Shown here in pieces: positions 1 through 8,349 of a stretch of DNA of 53,621 bases (position 1 is its first letter; each line of letters begins with the position of its first letter). Below the pieces are notes generated by a model. The model did not search any database, had not been told where the DNA came from, and saw only the letters and a program-made list of their open reading frames with translations. Position numbers and translations under genes: made by a program. This DNA comes from Acidomonas methanolica. Lineage in GTDB: Bacteria > Pseudomonadota > Alphaproteobacteria > Acetobacterales > Acetobacteraceae. The stretch lies in contig NZ_SLZN01000019.1 of the NCBI RefSeq assembly GCF_004346035.1, positions 1-53,621 on the forward strand. The letters run 5' to 3'.

Positions 1-111
1 AATGATAACGATCCGGCGCTGATGCGTCGGATCGACGAACTGTTCCTGACCTGGCCATTCCTGGGATCGCGCCGGATGACGGCGATGCTGCGGGCTGAAA
101 CCCTCACAAAA
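1..111 (+). pseudogene. IS3-family transposase (OrfB) fragment
   Basis: The frame is open from the first base of the window and reads NDNDPALMRRIDELFLTW followed by PFLGSRRMTAMLRAE. This is the typical HTH_21 stretch of IS3-family OrfB just upstream of the DDE domain. No DDE catalytic domain follows: after about base 111 the frame runs into unrelated sequence resembling the end of another insertion sequence. It is an inactive fragment, cut by the window edge on the left and by a second element on the right. The family call is from remembered motifs; the subgroup is not resolved. Confidence 0.7.
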
Positions 112-245
112 ACCGCCGACGCTGCAAGCGAGAAACTCTGGTCGGGCTACGCCCTCCCGACGTTCCCCGCTTGCAGCGCAAAGTGGCCTACTTTTACCCC
201 GCCGTCTGGCAGGTTTTTGCGCCGTCGTTGACAGACGGCGGGCAA
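112..245 (+). mobile_element. IS21-like terminal region (remnant)
   Basis: Two imperfect direct-repeat units lie side by side: CTTTTACCCCGCCGTCTGGC (about 191-210) and TTTTTGCGCCGTCGTTGACA (about 213-232). Tandem TTTT..CCGCCG.TGACA units downstream of istB are characteristic of IS21-family ends, and the preceding stretch looks like the istB-distal spacer. No istA or istB coding sequence is present. I read it as a tail of an IS21-type element joined to the IS3 fragment on its left. The assignment rests on pattern memory and is moderate at best. Confidence 0.4.
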
Positions 246-372
246 TCAGGGACGGCGTGACGTTGTTCCATCTTGCGCTGGCCTACGGGCCAGACAGGAT
301 GAACCTGCGCTCGGCCGCGACCTGGACGGGCGGCCAGAATATCCCCCTCTGTCCGACGACGACGGGAAGATC

Positions 373-1353
373 TCAGCCTTTATTTTCTGGCAGAATCATG
401 GGCTGGCTATTGATGAGGGTCGCCATCAGGTTGCGCGCGATCTGCGCCTCAGGTAATGGGAAAATGGCCCACACATGGCACTGTGCCTGAAATTCGAAAT
501 AATTAATCGAGCGACTTTCCTGTTCAAATCTGGCGACCAGTTTCTGGCTATCTGCAAGAAAGATGTCGTGCGTTCCCTGAAAAATCGACAGTGGCGGGAA
601 ATCGGAAAAGCTGCCGTAAATCGGGCTTATCCGAAAATCACGCAAATCGTTCGTCCCCGCATAGGCTTGCCCTGCCTGCACGAGTCCGCGCGTGCCGAGC
701 AGATGATCACGATCGTCGATTGCGTCCATCGCCGGATTAGACACCGTAACATCGAGCCAAGGCGACAGAACGATAACCTGTTCCGGTAGAGGGCGTCCGT
801 CGTTACGGAGTTTCTGGACCAAGCCAAGACATAACCCTCCCCCCGCGGAGTCACCCATGACGACCACCTGATCGGAGGCTATGGTCTCGACAAGACGACC
901 ATACGCCGTTTCTACACAGGCATAAACATCCTCCAATGTGGAGCCTGGGGCGAGCGGATAGTCGGGTACGACAATCGTCGCGCAAGTGTGACGACACAAA
1001 TCCTCGAGAAATGCCCAGTGTCTGGAGGTTATGTTCATGACGTAACCTCCGCCATGAATGTAGAAAATTACCTTGCTCGATGGTGCGTTCCTGGGCGTCA
1101 AAGTCCAGACGGTGCGGTTCTTCGCCAGATCGGTCGTGATATTGCAGAGATCGCTCAGAGACTGCGGAATGGGAGCCGCAGTCGTAATATTATCCATTCC
1201 GGCGAGCTGCTTCAGCAATTTCGGATCGACGCTGTTCGCCATGACTGCGACAAACAGCCCCTTCACGCGATTCTCGTAAAGCTGCTTCTGAAAATCTGCA
1301 GCTTCGTTACTGAGAGTTTCCCTGTGGAAATATCTTATCCCAAGACCTTCCAT
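373..1353 (-). CDS. alpha/beta hydrolase, HSL-type esterase/lipase
   Basis: A 326-residue alpha/beta hydrolase of the hormone-sensitive-lipase family, predicted to hydrolyse carboxyl esters in the cytoplasm. The oxyanion-hole motif is YIHGGGYV, the nucleophile elbow is GDSAGGG, and the acid and base are likely the Asp in GTHDIF and the His in QCHVWA near the C terminus, so the triad looks complete. The frame extends further 5', but the ATG at 1353 has an AAGGA Shine-Dalgarno at the right distance and begins a family-like N terminus (MEGLGIRYF). There is no signal peptide. It stands alone between IS remnants, so it may be a passenger of mobile DNA. The substrate is unknown. Confidence 0.85.
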   Translation of the reverse strand: MEGLGIRYFHRETLSNEAADFQKQLYENRVKGLFVAVMANSVDPKLLKQLAGMDNITTAAPIPQSLSDLCNITTDLAKNRTVWTLTPRNAPSSKVIFYIHGGGYVMNITSRHWAFLEDLCRHTCATIVVPDYPLAPGSTLEDVYACVETAYGRLVETIASDQVVVMGDSAGGGLCLGLVQKLRNDGRPLPEQVIVLSPWLDVTVSNPAMDAIDDRDHLLGTRGLVQAGQAYAGTNDLRDFRISPIYGSFSDFPPLSIFQGTHDIFLADSQKLVARFEQESRSINYFEFQAQCHVWAIFPLPEAQIARNLMATLINSQPMILPENKG

Positions 1354-1521
1354 TGCGTTTCGTTCCTTTTCCCATGGGCTCACGACGTCGAACGTCTTTC
1401 CAATTTCCAAAGCGGCTGCACATAGCCGCCTCTGTCTGGAGAACGCACCATCAGGACCGGAATTCCTGACTCGTGGAAACACGGTTTTTTAATATCACAA
1501 GATTTTATTGAAGGAGATTCA

Positions 1522-1880
1522 TCAGCGTGCCCCGACAAGGTCATCCACCGATCGCGCTGAAATGCCGATCGCGTCCAGATCCAGCACGATCTGGCCGGGG
1601 GCGGCGCCGGGGGCGTCGAGAAAGACATCGACGAACAGCCCCTCGATCGCTGCCGGGTCGTGAGCGATCCGATGATAGCGGCCCGGCTCAGCGCGCCCGA
1701 GTTCCAGCCGGTTCAGCGTGCTCTTGCCCGTCAGTGCCGGATCATGCCGAAGCCGATCGTGATCGACCAGATCCTCATACCCAAGCGCAATCCCCACCAC
1801 GCGCTGGAGCACCAGGGAGCGAACGTCATGCTCGACAAGATGGGTGATGTCACGTTGACTCGACGACTTTGTGGACATTC
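1522..1880 (-). pseudogene. IS1380-family transposase N-terminal fragment
   Basis: The minus-strand frame reads ALGYEDLVDHDRLRHDPALT, then ..LNRLELGRAEPGRYHRIAHDP and ..GQIVLDLDAIGI. The order 'GYED.ND..RLRHDP', 'S.LNRLE', 'LDLD' is the N-terminal part of IS1380-family transposases. The catalytic C-terminal half is absent; the frame stops at 1522. Its upstream end runs directly into IS6-like sequence near 1880, so the two are a composite scar rather than one intact element. Not expected to be functional. Confidence 0.72.
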
Positions 1881-2380
1881 TGGCTGCGGGGTTTTCAGGC
1901 CGTGATGGTGGTTGCGACGCTCCACTGGGCGAACGCCCGGACGCGGTGGAGGTGACGGGAAAGCGCGGTGTCGACAGGGCGGGCCGCGCCCTGCCTGCGC
2001 AACAGGCGTGTCGGCAATCTCTTCGCTGCCCTGGCATTGCGTCGGCTTTTTTGCAGGATCTCGTCGAGCAGGCAGCCGTCCTGATCGACTACCCGCCACA
2101 GCCAGTGCGGCTGGCCACCCACCACGATGCGGACCTCGTCGAGATGCCAGACATCACCCGGTTTCGCCGTCCTGCGCCGCAGGCTCCGGGCGGAGGCGGC
2201 GCCAAATCTGAGGCTCCAGCGGCGGATGGTCTCGCAGGAGACGATGATACCGCGCCCGAGCAGCATTTCCTCGACCGACCGAAAGCTCAGCGGGAAGCGG
2301 AAATACAGCCACACCGTGTGCGCGCTCAGCTTCCGGGGAAAACAGTGCCGCCTGTAGCTCACGAAAGGCGCGCTCATCAT
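1878..2380 (-). pseudogene. IS6-family transposase remnant (frameshifted)
   Basis: From the start at 2380 the frame reads SYRRHCFPRKLSAHTVWLYF, then a helix-turn-helix and GDVWHLDEV with the first catalytic Asp, then WLWRVVDQDG. This is a clear IS6/IS26-type N-terminal half. After RRNARAAKR the reading frame is lost. A decayed version of the C-terminal stretch (VERRNHHHGLKTPQPE) appears in another frame near 1880-1937, so at least one frameshift has occurred. The end abuts the IS1380 fragment. The element lies immediately downstream (3') of the LysR gene. Confidence 0.75.
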
Positions 2381-2395
2381 GGATGCGCGATCCGT

Positions 2396-3280
2396 TCAGG
2401 CGGGTGATTTCATGAGATCCTCTACAAATGCCGCGAATTGACGTGCCTTCGCGGTCATCATGCGTCCGGCCGGGAAAACCGCCCAGAGATCGATGGGAGG
2501 CAACGACCACCCTTCCAGCACGCGCACGACATCGCCGCTTTCCAGTTCCGGCGCGAACATCCAGTCCGACGTGATGGTCAGGCCCATGTCCGCCAGTATC
2601 GCGGCGCGCAATCCTTCGGCGGCGCTGACGCGCAGTCGTCCCGAGACGGAGACCGACGCCGCCGCCCCATCCCGCGTGAACGACCAGACGCGCGGCAACT
2701 GACTGTAGATGACGGTGTCATGGTTCGCGAGATCCGCCGGATGTCGCGGCAGTCCCGCGCGCGCCAGATACGCGGGCGTTGCGATGACCGATCGCCGGCC
2801 GGTCGCGATTTTTCTTGCAACGGCTGTGGAATCGGAAAGCGTGCCCATGCGCAGGGAGATATCGACACCTTCCGCCACGAGATCGATCATCCGGTCGTCG
2901 AGGAGAAAATCGACATCGAGCTGCGGATGCGCCGCCAGAAATTCGGGTAATTTCGGAATCACATGCAGGCGGGAAAATGTTGTCGCCGCCGATACCCGCA
3001 ATCTTCCGGACAGCCCGACACCCGCGCCCTTGGCGGCGAGTTCCGCCTCGTCCGCCTCCTGGATGGCGTTGCGCGCCCGCTCATAGAAGTTCTGGCCCGC
3101 CTCGGTCGGCGTCAGCCCGTGCGTCGTGCGGATCAGCAGGCTGACCTGAAGCCGGGCTTCGAGCTGCGCCACGGTCTTGGAAACCGCCGGCTGGCCCACA
3201 CCGAGATGACGCGCCGCCGCTGAAAACGAGCCAGTCTCCACCACGCGTACGAATGTGGTCATCGCCTGATATCGGTCCAT
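2396..3280 (-). CDS. LysR-family transcriptional regulator
   Basis: A 294-residue LysR-type regulator. Residues 1-60 form the winged HTH (MDRYQAMTTFVRVVETGSFS, ..GVGQPAVSKTVAQLEARL); the rest is the periplasmic-binding-like effector domain of the DmlR/CrgA-like subgroup. The frame is open further upstream, but the ATG at 3280 is preceded by GGAGGAA at good spacing and starts exactly at the family N terminus. It is transcribed away from the GST/old yellow enzyme cluster across a 268-base gap, the classic arrangement for a LysR protein controlling a divergent operon. The effector is likely an electrophile or quinone substrate of that operon (inference). Confidence 0.9.
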   Translation of the reverse strand: MDRYQAMTTFVRVVETGSFSAAARHLGVGQPAVSKTVAQLEARLQVSLLIRTTHGLTPTEAGQNFYERARNAIQEADEAELAAKGAGVGLSGRLRVSAATTFSRLHVIPKLPEFLAAHPQLDVDFLLDDRMIDLVAEGVDISLRMGTLSDSTAVARKIATGRRSVIATPAYLARAGLPRHPADLANHDTVIYSQLPRVWSFTRDGAAASVSVSGRLRVSAAEGLRAAILADMGLTITSDWMFAPELESGDVVRVLEGWSLPPIDLWAVFPAGRMMTAKARQFAAFVEDLMKSPA

Positions 3281-3548
3281 GCCATTCCTCCGAGGAATGA
3301 CCTTTATCGCCCTGACACGGCTGCCATGTCGAGAGTCATGGAAGATATTGTCTTCTTCACCCGGACAGGCCGGGCCCGAGAGAAAGAAGACCCGATGTTC
3401 GGACCACTCATCGCCGCAGCGTCCGAACCGGCCGTTGCGCACGGCATGCTCGCCCTCCAACTCACCGGCAGCCCGCTTCATGCCCTGTTGGCGCTGCTCG
3501 GACATGCCCTCTCCAGCCCGCAGGCCAATCATGAAGGAGAAAACGACG
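3281..3548. promoter_or_regulatory. Divergent intergenic region, LysR / GST cluster
   Basis: This gap of 268 bases separates the divergently transcribed LysR gene and the GST gene and should contain both promoters and the LysR site. I could not identify a convincing -35/-10 pair or T-N11-A site by eye. The GST ribosome-binding site (AAGGAGA) is at 3534-3540. No small gene is evident in the gap; the open frames crossing it lack ribosome-binding sites and family resemblance. Confidence 0.5.
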
Positions 3549-4184
3549 ATGCTTGATGTCTATGCTTTCGCGACGCCCAACAGCGTCAAGGTGCCGATCG
3601 CGCTGGAGGAACTGGAACTGCCCTATACGCTGCACGGCGTGAATGTGCGCAAGGGCGAGCAGAAGACGCCGGAATTCCTCAGGCTGAATCCCAATGGCAA
3701 GGTGCCGGTGCTCGTCGACACGCCCGAGAGCGGCGATCCGTTCGTCCTCACGGAATCAGCGGCGATACTCGTTTATCTCGCCGAGAAAACCGGGCGGCTC
3801 CTGCCGTCCGGCGGCGAAAAGCGCGCTCGCGTTTTCGAACAGCTCTTCTTTCACGCTTCCGGTCTGAGTCCGGCTTTCGGGCAATCGGGATTTTTCCAGC
3901 GCTTCGCCGCCGAGCCTCAGCCTCTTGCCATCGAGCGTTTCGCCAGCGAAGCGGCACGCACGATGGGCGTTCTCGACCGCGTGCTGGCGGACAGCCCATT
4001 CGTCGCCGGGGAAGATTTCACCATCGCGGACATCGCCCATTTCGGCTGGCTGTGGCGTCGTGGTTTCCCCAACGTCACATTCGACGACACGCCCAACGTC
4101 GCGCGTTGGTACGAAGCGGTCGAAGCGCGCCCGGCCGTGCGACGCGGCATCGCCCGCGTCGAAGCCCTCGTCCCGCAAGACTGA
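3549..4184 (+). CDS. Glutathione S-transferase family protein
   Basis: A 211-residue cytosolic GST. The N-terminal thioredoxin-like domain (about residues 1-85) contains TPNSVKVPIALEEL, NPNGKVPVLVD with the cis-Pro before Val, and ESAAILVYLA for the glutathione gamma-glutamyl site. The helical C-terminal domain carries the conserved GEDFTIADIAHFGW motif. It conjugates or reduces electrophiles with glutathione. The start at 3549 has AAGGAGA eight bases upstream. It is the first gene of a cluster followed at 25 bases by an old yellow enzyme, which points to detoxification of alpha,beta-unsaturated carbonyls or quinones. The natural substrate cannot be read from the sequence. Confidence 0.92.
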   Translation: MLDVYAFATPNSVKVPIALEELELPYTLHGVNVRKGEQKTPEFLRLNPNGKVPVLVDTPESGDPFVLTESAAILVYLAEKTGRLLPSGGEKRARVFEQLFFHASGLSPAFGQSGFFQRFAAEPQPLAIERFASEAARTMGVLDRVLADSPFVAGEDFTIADIAHFGWLWRRGFPNVTFDDTPNVARWYEAVEARPAVRRGIARVEALVPQD

Positions 4185-4209
4185 CATCCTCCCGACCAAG
4201 GAAAACATC

Positions 4210-5304
4210 ATGTCCATGCTTTTCACGCCTTTCAGAGCGGGCGCGCTGGTGCTCGACCATCGGGTCGTCATGGCGCCGCTCACCCGCATGCGTTCGGAAA
4301 CCGGCGACAGGGCGGGCGTCCTCATGCGCGAATATTACACCCAGCGCACCTCGCAGGGTGGCCTCATCATTTCCGAAGCCACGCCCGTCGCCCGGGAAGG
4401 ATACGGTTATGCCGGAGCGCCGGGCATCTATGACGACGCGCAGATCGACGGCTGGCGCACGGTGACCGACGCCGTGCATGCCGGCGGCGGCAAGATCGTC
4501 ATGCAGCTCTGGCATGTCGGGCGGCAGTCCCACCACGATCTTCAACCGGGCGGCGGCGCACCCGTGGCGCCGTCCGCCATCCAGGCGGAGGGCCATGCCT
4601 ACACACCGAACGGACCGGCACCGTTCTCGATGCCGCGCGCCCTGGAACTCCAGGAAATTCCCGGCGTGATCGAACAGTTCCGCCAGGGCGCGGCGCGGGC
4701 GAAAGAGGCGGGTTTCGACGGCGTGGAAATCCACGGCGCGAATGGCTACCTGCCCGACCAGTTCCTGCAGGACGGCACCAACCATCGCACCGACGACTAT
4801 GGCGGCCCGATCGAAAACCGCGCGCGCTTCCTGCTGGAGGTGACGCAGGCGGCCACCGACATCTGGGGCGCGGATCGTGTCGGCGTGCGGCTGAGCCCGA
4901 GCGGCACGTACGGTTCGATGTCCGACAGCGATCCGCAGGAAACTTTCGGCTATGTCGCGGAGAAACTGGACGAGATGGACATCGCCTATCTCCACGTCGT
5001 CGAGCCGCGCATCAAGGGCACGGAACTGGTCGCCGAGAGCGATGCCGTCGCGGCCCGGACTCTGCGCCGCGTCTTCAGGGGCACGCTCATTGCCGCGGGG
5101 GGATTCGACGGCGTCAGTGCCGAGGCGATCATCCGGGCGGGCGAGGCGGATGCCGTCGCGTTCGGGCGGGCGTTCATCAGCAACCCGGATCTGCCGGAGC
5201 GCCTGCGACGCGACCTGCCGCTGAACCCCTATGACCGTTCGACCTTCTACGGCGGCGGCGCGCATGGCTACACCGATTATCCGGCGCTCGAATCCGTCGG
5301 CTGA
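4210..5304 (+). CDS. NADH:flavin oxidoreductase, old yellow enzyme family
   Basis: A 364-residue FMN-dependent ene-reductase of the N-ethylmaleimide reductase (NemA) type. The TIM-barrel landmarks are in order: MAPLTRMRS at the start, QLWHVGRQSH, VEIHGANGYL with the His/Asn pair that binds the substrate carbonyl, QFLQDGTNHRTDDYGG, GVRLSP and the phosphate-binding AFGRAFISNPDLPERL. It reduces activated C=C bonds, nitro compounds or quinones with NAD(P)H. The start at 4210 is 25 bases after the GST gene. Together with the GST and the divergent LysR gene it forms a probable electrophile-response operon. Confidence 0.93.
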   Translation: MSMLFTPFRAGALVLDHRVVMAPLTRMRSETGDRAGVLMREYYTQRTSQGGLIISEATPVAREGYGYAGAPGIYDDAQIDGWRTVTDAVHAGGGKIVMQLWHVGRQSHHDLQPGGGAPVAPSAIQAEGHAYTPNGPAPFSMPRALELQEIPGVIEQFRQGAARAKEAGFDGVEIHGANGYLPDQFLQDGTNHRTDDYGGPIENRARFLLEVTQAATDIWGADRVGVRLSPSGTYGSMSDSDPQETFGYVAEKLDEMDIAYLHVVEPRIKGTELVAESDAVAARTLRRVFRGTLIAAGGFDGVSAEAIIRAGEADAVAFGRAFISNPDLPERLRRDLPLNPYDRSTFYGGGAHGYTDYPALESVG

Positions 5305-5376
5305 AATTCCATTCCGACTCGGGAACGACAGATCGTCGCCCGGGCCTGTCACGACACTCCACAGAGGAAACGACCC

Positions 5377-6051
5377 ATGTCCCTTCAGGCAAAACTCGAC
5401 GCCTTCAAGGCCGATTTCGAAGCCGGCAAGCCGCCCTACAACGTCCCGCATTCGGTCATCGAGGTGATGCACCGCGCCACCGCCGAACTGATCGCCTCCG
5501 GCGCTGCCGACAGGGCGCTCAAGGCAGGCGACAGGGCTCCGGTCTTCACGCTGGACGACCCGGAAGGCAATCCGGTTTCCTCCGCCGATCTTCTGGCGGA
5601 AGGTCCGCTGGTTATCAGCTTCTATCGCGGTGTCTGGTGCCCTTACTGCAACATGGAACTCCAGGCGCTCGAAGCCGCCCTGCCGTCATTCCGCGCACTC
5701 GGCGCGAGCCTGATCGCCATTTCGCCCCAGACGACCGTGAACAGCCGCAAGTCGGTGCGCCAGAACGAACTGGATTTCCCGATCCTGTCGGACACGCATA
5801 ACGATGTGGCGGCGAAATTCGGCCTGCGTTTCGCGCTGCCGGATTATCTGGTCGAACTCTACCGGAACCTGAAGAACGATCTGCCGGGCTTCAACGGCGA
5901 CGAAAGCTGGACCCTGCCGATGCCCGGCCGCTTCGTGATCGGCCGGGACGGCGTGATCCTCTACGCCGAGGTCAACCCGGACTACACCCGCCGCCCCGAG
6001 CCGGAAGACATGCTCCCGGCCCTGCGCAAGGCCGCGAACGTCTCGGCCTGA
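5377..6051 (+). CDS. Peroxiredoxin-like (AhpC/TSA-fold) protein
   Basis: A 224-residue thioredoxin-fold protein of the PRX-like2 group. After a helical N-terminal segment of about 45 residues comes KAGDRAPVFTLDDPEGNPVS, typical of AhpC/TSA proteins, then FYRGVWCPYCNMEL. Cys88 and Cys91 form a CPYC pair rather than the usual peroxiredoxin TxxC motif, so peroxidase activity through these cysteines is likely but unproven. There is no signal peptide. The start at 5377 has AGAGGAAA upstream. Its position in the GST/OYE cluster suggests thiol-dependent peroxide or quinone defence. Confidence 0.88.
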   Translation: MSLQAKLDAFKADFEAGKPPYNVPHSVIEVMHRATAELIASGAADRALKAGDRAPVFTLDDPEGNPVSSADLLAEGPLVISFYRGVWCPYCNMELQALEAALPSFRALGASLIAISPQTTVNSRKSVRQNELDFPILSDTHNDVAAKFGLRFALPDYLVELYRNLKNDLPGFNGDESWTLPMPGRFVIGRDGVILYAEVNPDYTRRPEPEDMLPALRKAANVSA

Positions 6052-6122
6052 CCCGCGCGATCATCGGGCGGGTCAGGCATGGCGCCGACCCCGCCGAAAA
6101 AAATAGAAAGCGAAATGAAGCG

Positions 6123-6539
6123 ATGACACCACGAGAAAAAGGCAACGCCGCGACCCGGGCGCTGATGGGGGCCGAGCAGTCCGAGCGTCTGGCCAATGCC
6201 GCTCAGTCCGGCACGTTCGGCGCAGATATCGCCGGATATGCGGTCGATCATGTCTTCGGCGACATCTGGACGCGCGATGGTCTCGACCAGCCGCGCCGAA
6301 GCCTCATCACCATGACAGTCATGGTGGCGCTGCGACAGCCGCACGAATTCGGTCTGCATATGAATTTCGCGCTCGACCACGGCATGAAGCTGCGCGAGAT
6401 CGAAGAAGCGCTGATCCAGATGCTCCCCTATGTCGGATTTCCAGCCATTTCGAGCGTCCTGCCGATCGCCACAAAAATCATAGCCGAGCGTGGGCTGGAC
6501 AAGACGGCCGATTATGCGGGCCATCGCGGCCTTCTCTGA
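6123..6539 (+). CDS. Carboxymuconolactone decarboxylase family protein
   Basis: A 138-residue alpha-helical CMD-family protein. The core DIWTRDGLDQPRRSLITMTV, ..LRQPHEFGLHMNFALDHG and EIEEALIQMLPYVGFPA matches PcaC-like proteins. The AhpD-type redox CxxC is absent, so it is nearer gamma-carboxymuconolactone decarboxylase in type, but in this context it is probably an accessory enzyme of unknown reaction rather than part of protocatechuate degradation, for which no other gene is nearby. The start at 6123 has a GAAG just upstream. Its last 37 codons recur as a separate remnant at 7462-7575. Confidence 0.88.
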   Translation: MTPREKGNAATRALMGAEQSERLANAAQSGTFGADIAGYAVDHVFGDIWTRDGLDQPRRSLITMTVMVALRQPHEFGLHMNFALDHGMKLREIEEALIQMLPYVGFPAISSVLPIATKIIAERGLDKTADYAGHRGLL

Positions 6540-6643
6540 AACAGGGCAGGGGGGCCGCAGGCACCGGAACGCGACATGACCCTGTCTGCGGTTCCTTTTT
6601 CGCTTCCTCCCGCTCCCCCCCCTTCACTCTTGGAGACCCGACA

Positions 6644-7354
6644 ATGCAACGAACCTTTCTGATTACCGGCGCCAGCAAGGGCATCGGTCTGGCTCTGGCG
6701 CATAATCTGGCGAAGCAGGGTCATCGCATCGTCGGTCTGGCGCGCAATCGCACGGACGGCTTTCCAGGCACCCTTGTGCAGGCGGACCTTGCCGACAGCG
6801 ACGCAACGGCACGCCTGTGCACCGAGCTTGCTGAGCACTACGCTTTCGACGGCGTCGTCAACAACGTCGGCCTCGTCAGAGCGCAATCTCTTGAAGAGGT
6901 TTCCCTGTCCGCCCTCGACGAGGTCATGCGGGTCAATCTTCACCCCGCTGTCCTGACGGCGCAGGCCCTTCTGCCCGGGATGAAGGCGCGTGGTTGGGGA
7001 CGCATCGTCAACATATCCAGCCTGACAGCCCTTGGAGCCGTGCAACGGACCGCCTATGCCGCAGCGAAGTCGGCACTGATCAGCTTTTCGCGGGGGTGGG
7101 CTCTCGAACTTGCCACGACCGGGATCACGGTCAACACCGTCGCTCCCGGCCCGACAGAGACCGAATTGTTTCGTGCCAACAACATGCCCGGCAGCGATGG
7201 TGAAAAACGCTATCTATCGGGCATCCCCATGAAACGGTTCGGAAGACCGGAAGAAGTGGCGGCGGCGATCGCGTTTGTGCTGTCGGAAGACGCATCGTTC
7301 ATGACGGGACAGACCCTGCATATCGACGGCGGAGCCTCGATCGGAAAAGCCTGA
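6644..7354 (+). CDS. SDR-family oxidoreductase
   Basis: A 236-residue classical short-chain dehydrogenase/reductase. It has the cofactor motif TGASKGIG at residues 8-15, the structural VNNVG motif, the catalytic Ser in NISS, the YAAAK catalytic Tyr/Lys and the VAPGPTETE stretch. An Arg-rich end of beta-2 (LARNR) suggests NADP(H), as an inference. The start at 6644 follows a TGGAGA ribosome-binding site. It sits between the CMD gene and a broken second CMD tail, so it may have been brought in by a duplication. The substrate is unknown, probably a carbonyl compound. Confidence 0.92.
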   Translation: MQRTFLITGASKGIGLALAHNLAKQGHRIVGLARNRTDGFPGTLVQADLADSDATARLCTELAEHYAFDGVVNNVGLVRAQSLEEVSLSALDEVMRVNLHPAVLTAQALLPGMKARGWGRIVNISSLTALGAVQRTAYAAAKSALISFSRGWALELATTGITVNTVAPGPTETELFRANNMPGSDGEKRYLSGIPMKRFGRPEEVAAAIAFVLSEDASFMTGQTLHIDGGASIGKA

Positions 7355-7461
7355 AGCGCTTCTGGTGCTCGATCCGGTCTCTGACGGATCCCCGCTCGTC
7401 TCCACAACAATCTTCATTTTCCTCACCACGAGCATCCCGGCCGACATATCGAAAAAAAATG

Positions 7462-7575
7462 CCCTATGTCGGATTTCCCGCCATTTCCGGTGTGATGCCG
7501 ATCGCCACCAAAATCGTGGCCGAGCGTGGTCTGGACAAGACGGCCGATTATGCGGGCCATCGCGGCCTGCTGTGA
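7462..7575 (+). pseudogene. Remnant of a second CMD-family gene (3' end only)
   Basis: The 114 bases align without gaps to the last 114 bases of the CMD gene at 6426-6539. The encoded tails are nearly identical (PYVGFPAISGVMPIATKI here, PYVGFPAISSVLPIATKI there, both ending TADYAGHRGLL and stop), while many differences are at third codon positions. No upstream CMD coding sequence precedes it; the stretch before 7462 is unrelated. It is therefore the 3' scrap of a diverged paralogue whose body has been lost. The next SDR gene starts 24 bases after its stop, as the intact copy is followed by the other SDR gene. Confidence 0.85.
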
Positions 7576-7599
7576 CCGCATTATTCGAAGGATTCAGAC

Positions 7600-8349
7600 A
7601 TGTCGAAACTTGACGGAAAGATCGCCCTCGTCACCGGCGGCAGCAGCGGACTCGGGCTGGCGATGGCCAGACGCTTCACCGAAGAAGGCGCGTTCGTCTA
7701 CATCACCGGTCGGCGACAGAGCGAACTCGACAAGGCGGTGGCCTCGATCGGCGACAATGTCGCGGGCGTGCAGGGCGACGTTCAGCGGAGCGAGGATATC
7801 GACCGGCTGGTCGAGCGGATTCGGGCAGAGAAAGGGCGGATCGACGTTCTCGTCGCCAATTCCGGGATGGTCGCGCCTCAGCTTCTGGCGGATGCGACGG
7901 ACGAGAATTTCGACCGGACGTTCGGCGTCAATGTCCGTGGCGTATATTTCACGGTCGATCGGGCGTTATCGCTGCTCGGGCGCGGAAGCTCGGTCATTCT
8001 CGTCTCTTCGATCGCCGCGAACAAGGGCGTCCCCGGCTATGGAACCTACAGCGCGAGCAAGGCGGCCGTTCGCAGTTTTTCAAGAACGTGGACCGCCGAA
8101 CTGCTGGAGCGCGGCATCCGCGTGAATACGCTCAGCCCGGGACCGTTCGACACGCCGATCATGGACGGACAGGCCGATACGCCGGAGGGCGGAGACGCGG
8201 TGCGGGCAAAATGGGCTGCCGCCGTGCCGATGAAGCGGCTGGGCCGGCCGGAAGAACTCGCCGCCGCCGCGCTGTTCCTGGCCTCGGACGAGAGCAGCTA
8301 TGTCGCCGGCATCGATCTGATCGTTGACGGGGGCGCCTCCGCACTCTGA
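7600..8349 (+). CDS. SDR-family oxidoreductase
   Basis: A 249-residue classical SDR with TGGSSGLG at residues 13-20, VANSG, VSSIAAN with the catalytic Ser, YSASK with the catalytic Tyr/Lys, and LSPGPFDTPI. The GRR end of beta-2 hints at NADP(H). The ribosome-binding site GAAGGA precedes the ATG at 7600. Sequences of this type occur beside CMD and GST genes in many Proteobacteria and are often annotated as glucose/ribitol-type dehydrogenases, but the substrate is not known. It is the last gene of the LysR-linked cluster; the following 258 bases (8350-8607) contain no convincing gene or terminator. Confidence 0.92.
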   Translation: MSKLDGKIALVTGGSSGLGLAMARRFTEEGAFVYITGRRQSELDKAVASIGDNVAGVQGDVQRSEDIDRLVERIRAEKGRIDVLVANSGMVAPQLLADATDENFDRTFGVNVRGVYFTVDRALSLLGRGSSVILVSSIAANKGVPGYGTYSASKAAVRSFSRTWTAELLERGIRVNTLSPGPFDTPIMDGQADTPEGGDAVRAKWAAAVPMKRLGRPEELAAAALFLASDESSYVAGIDLIVDGGASAL

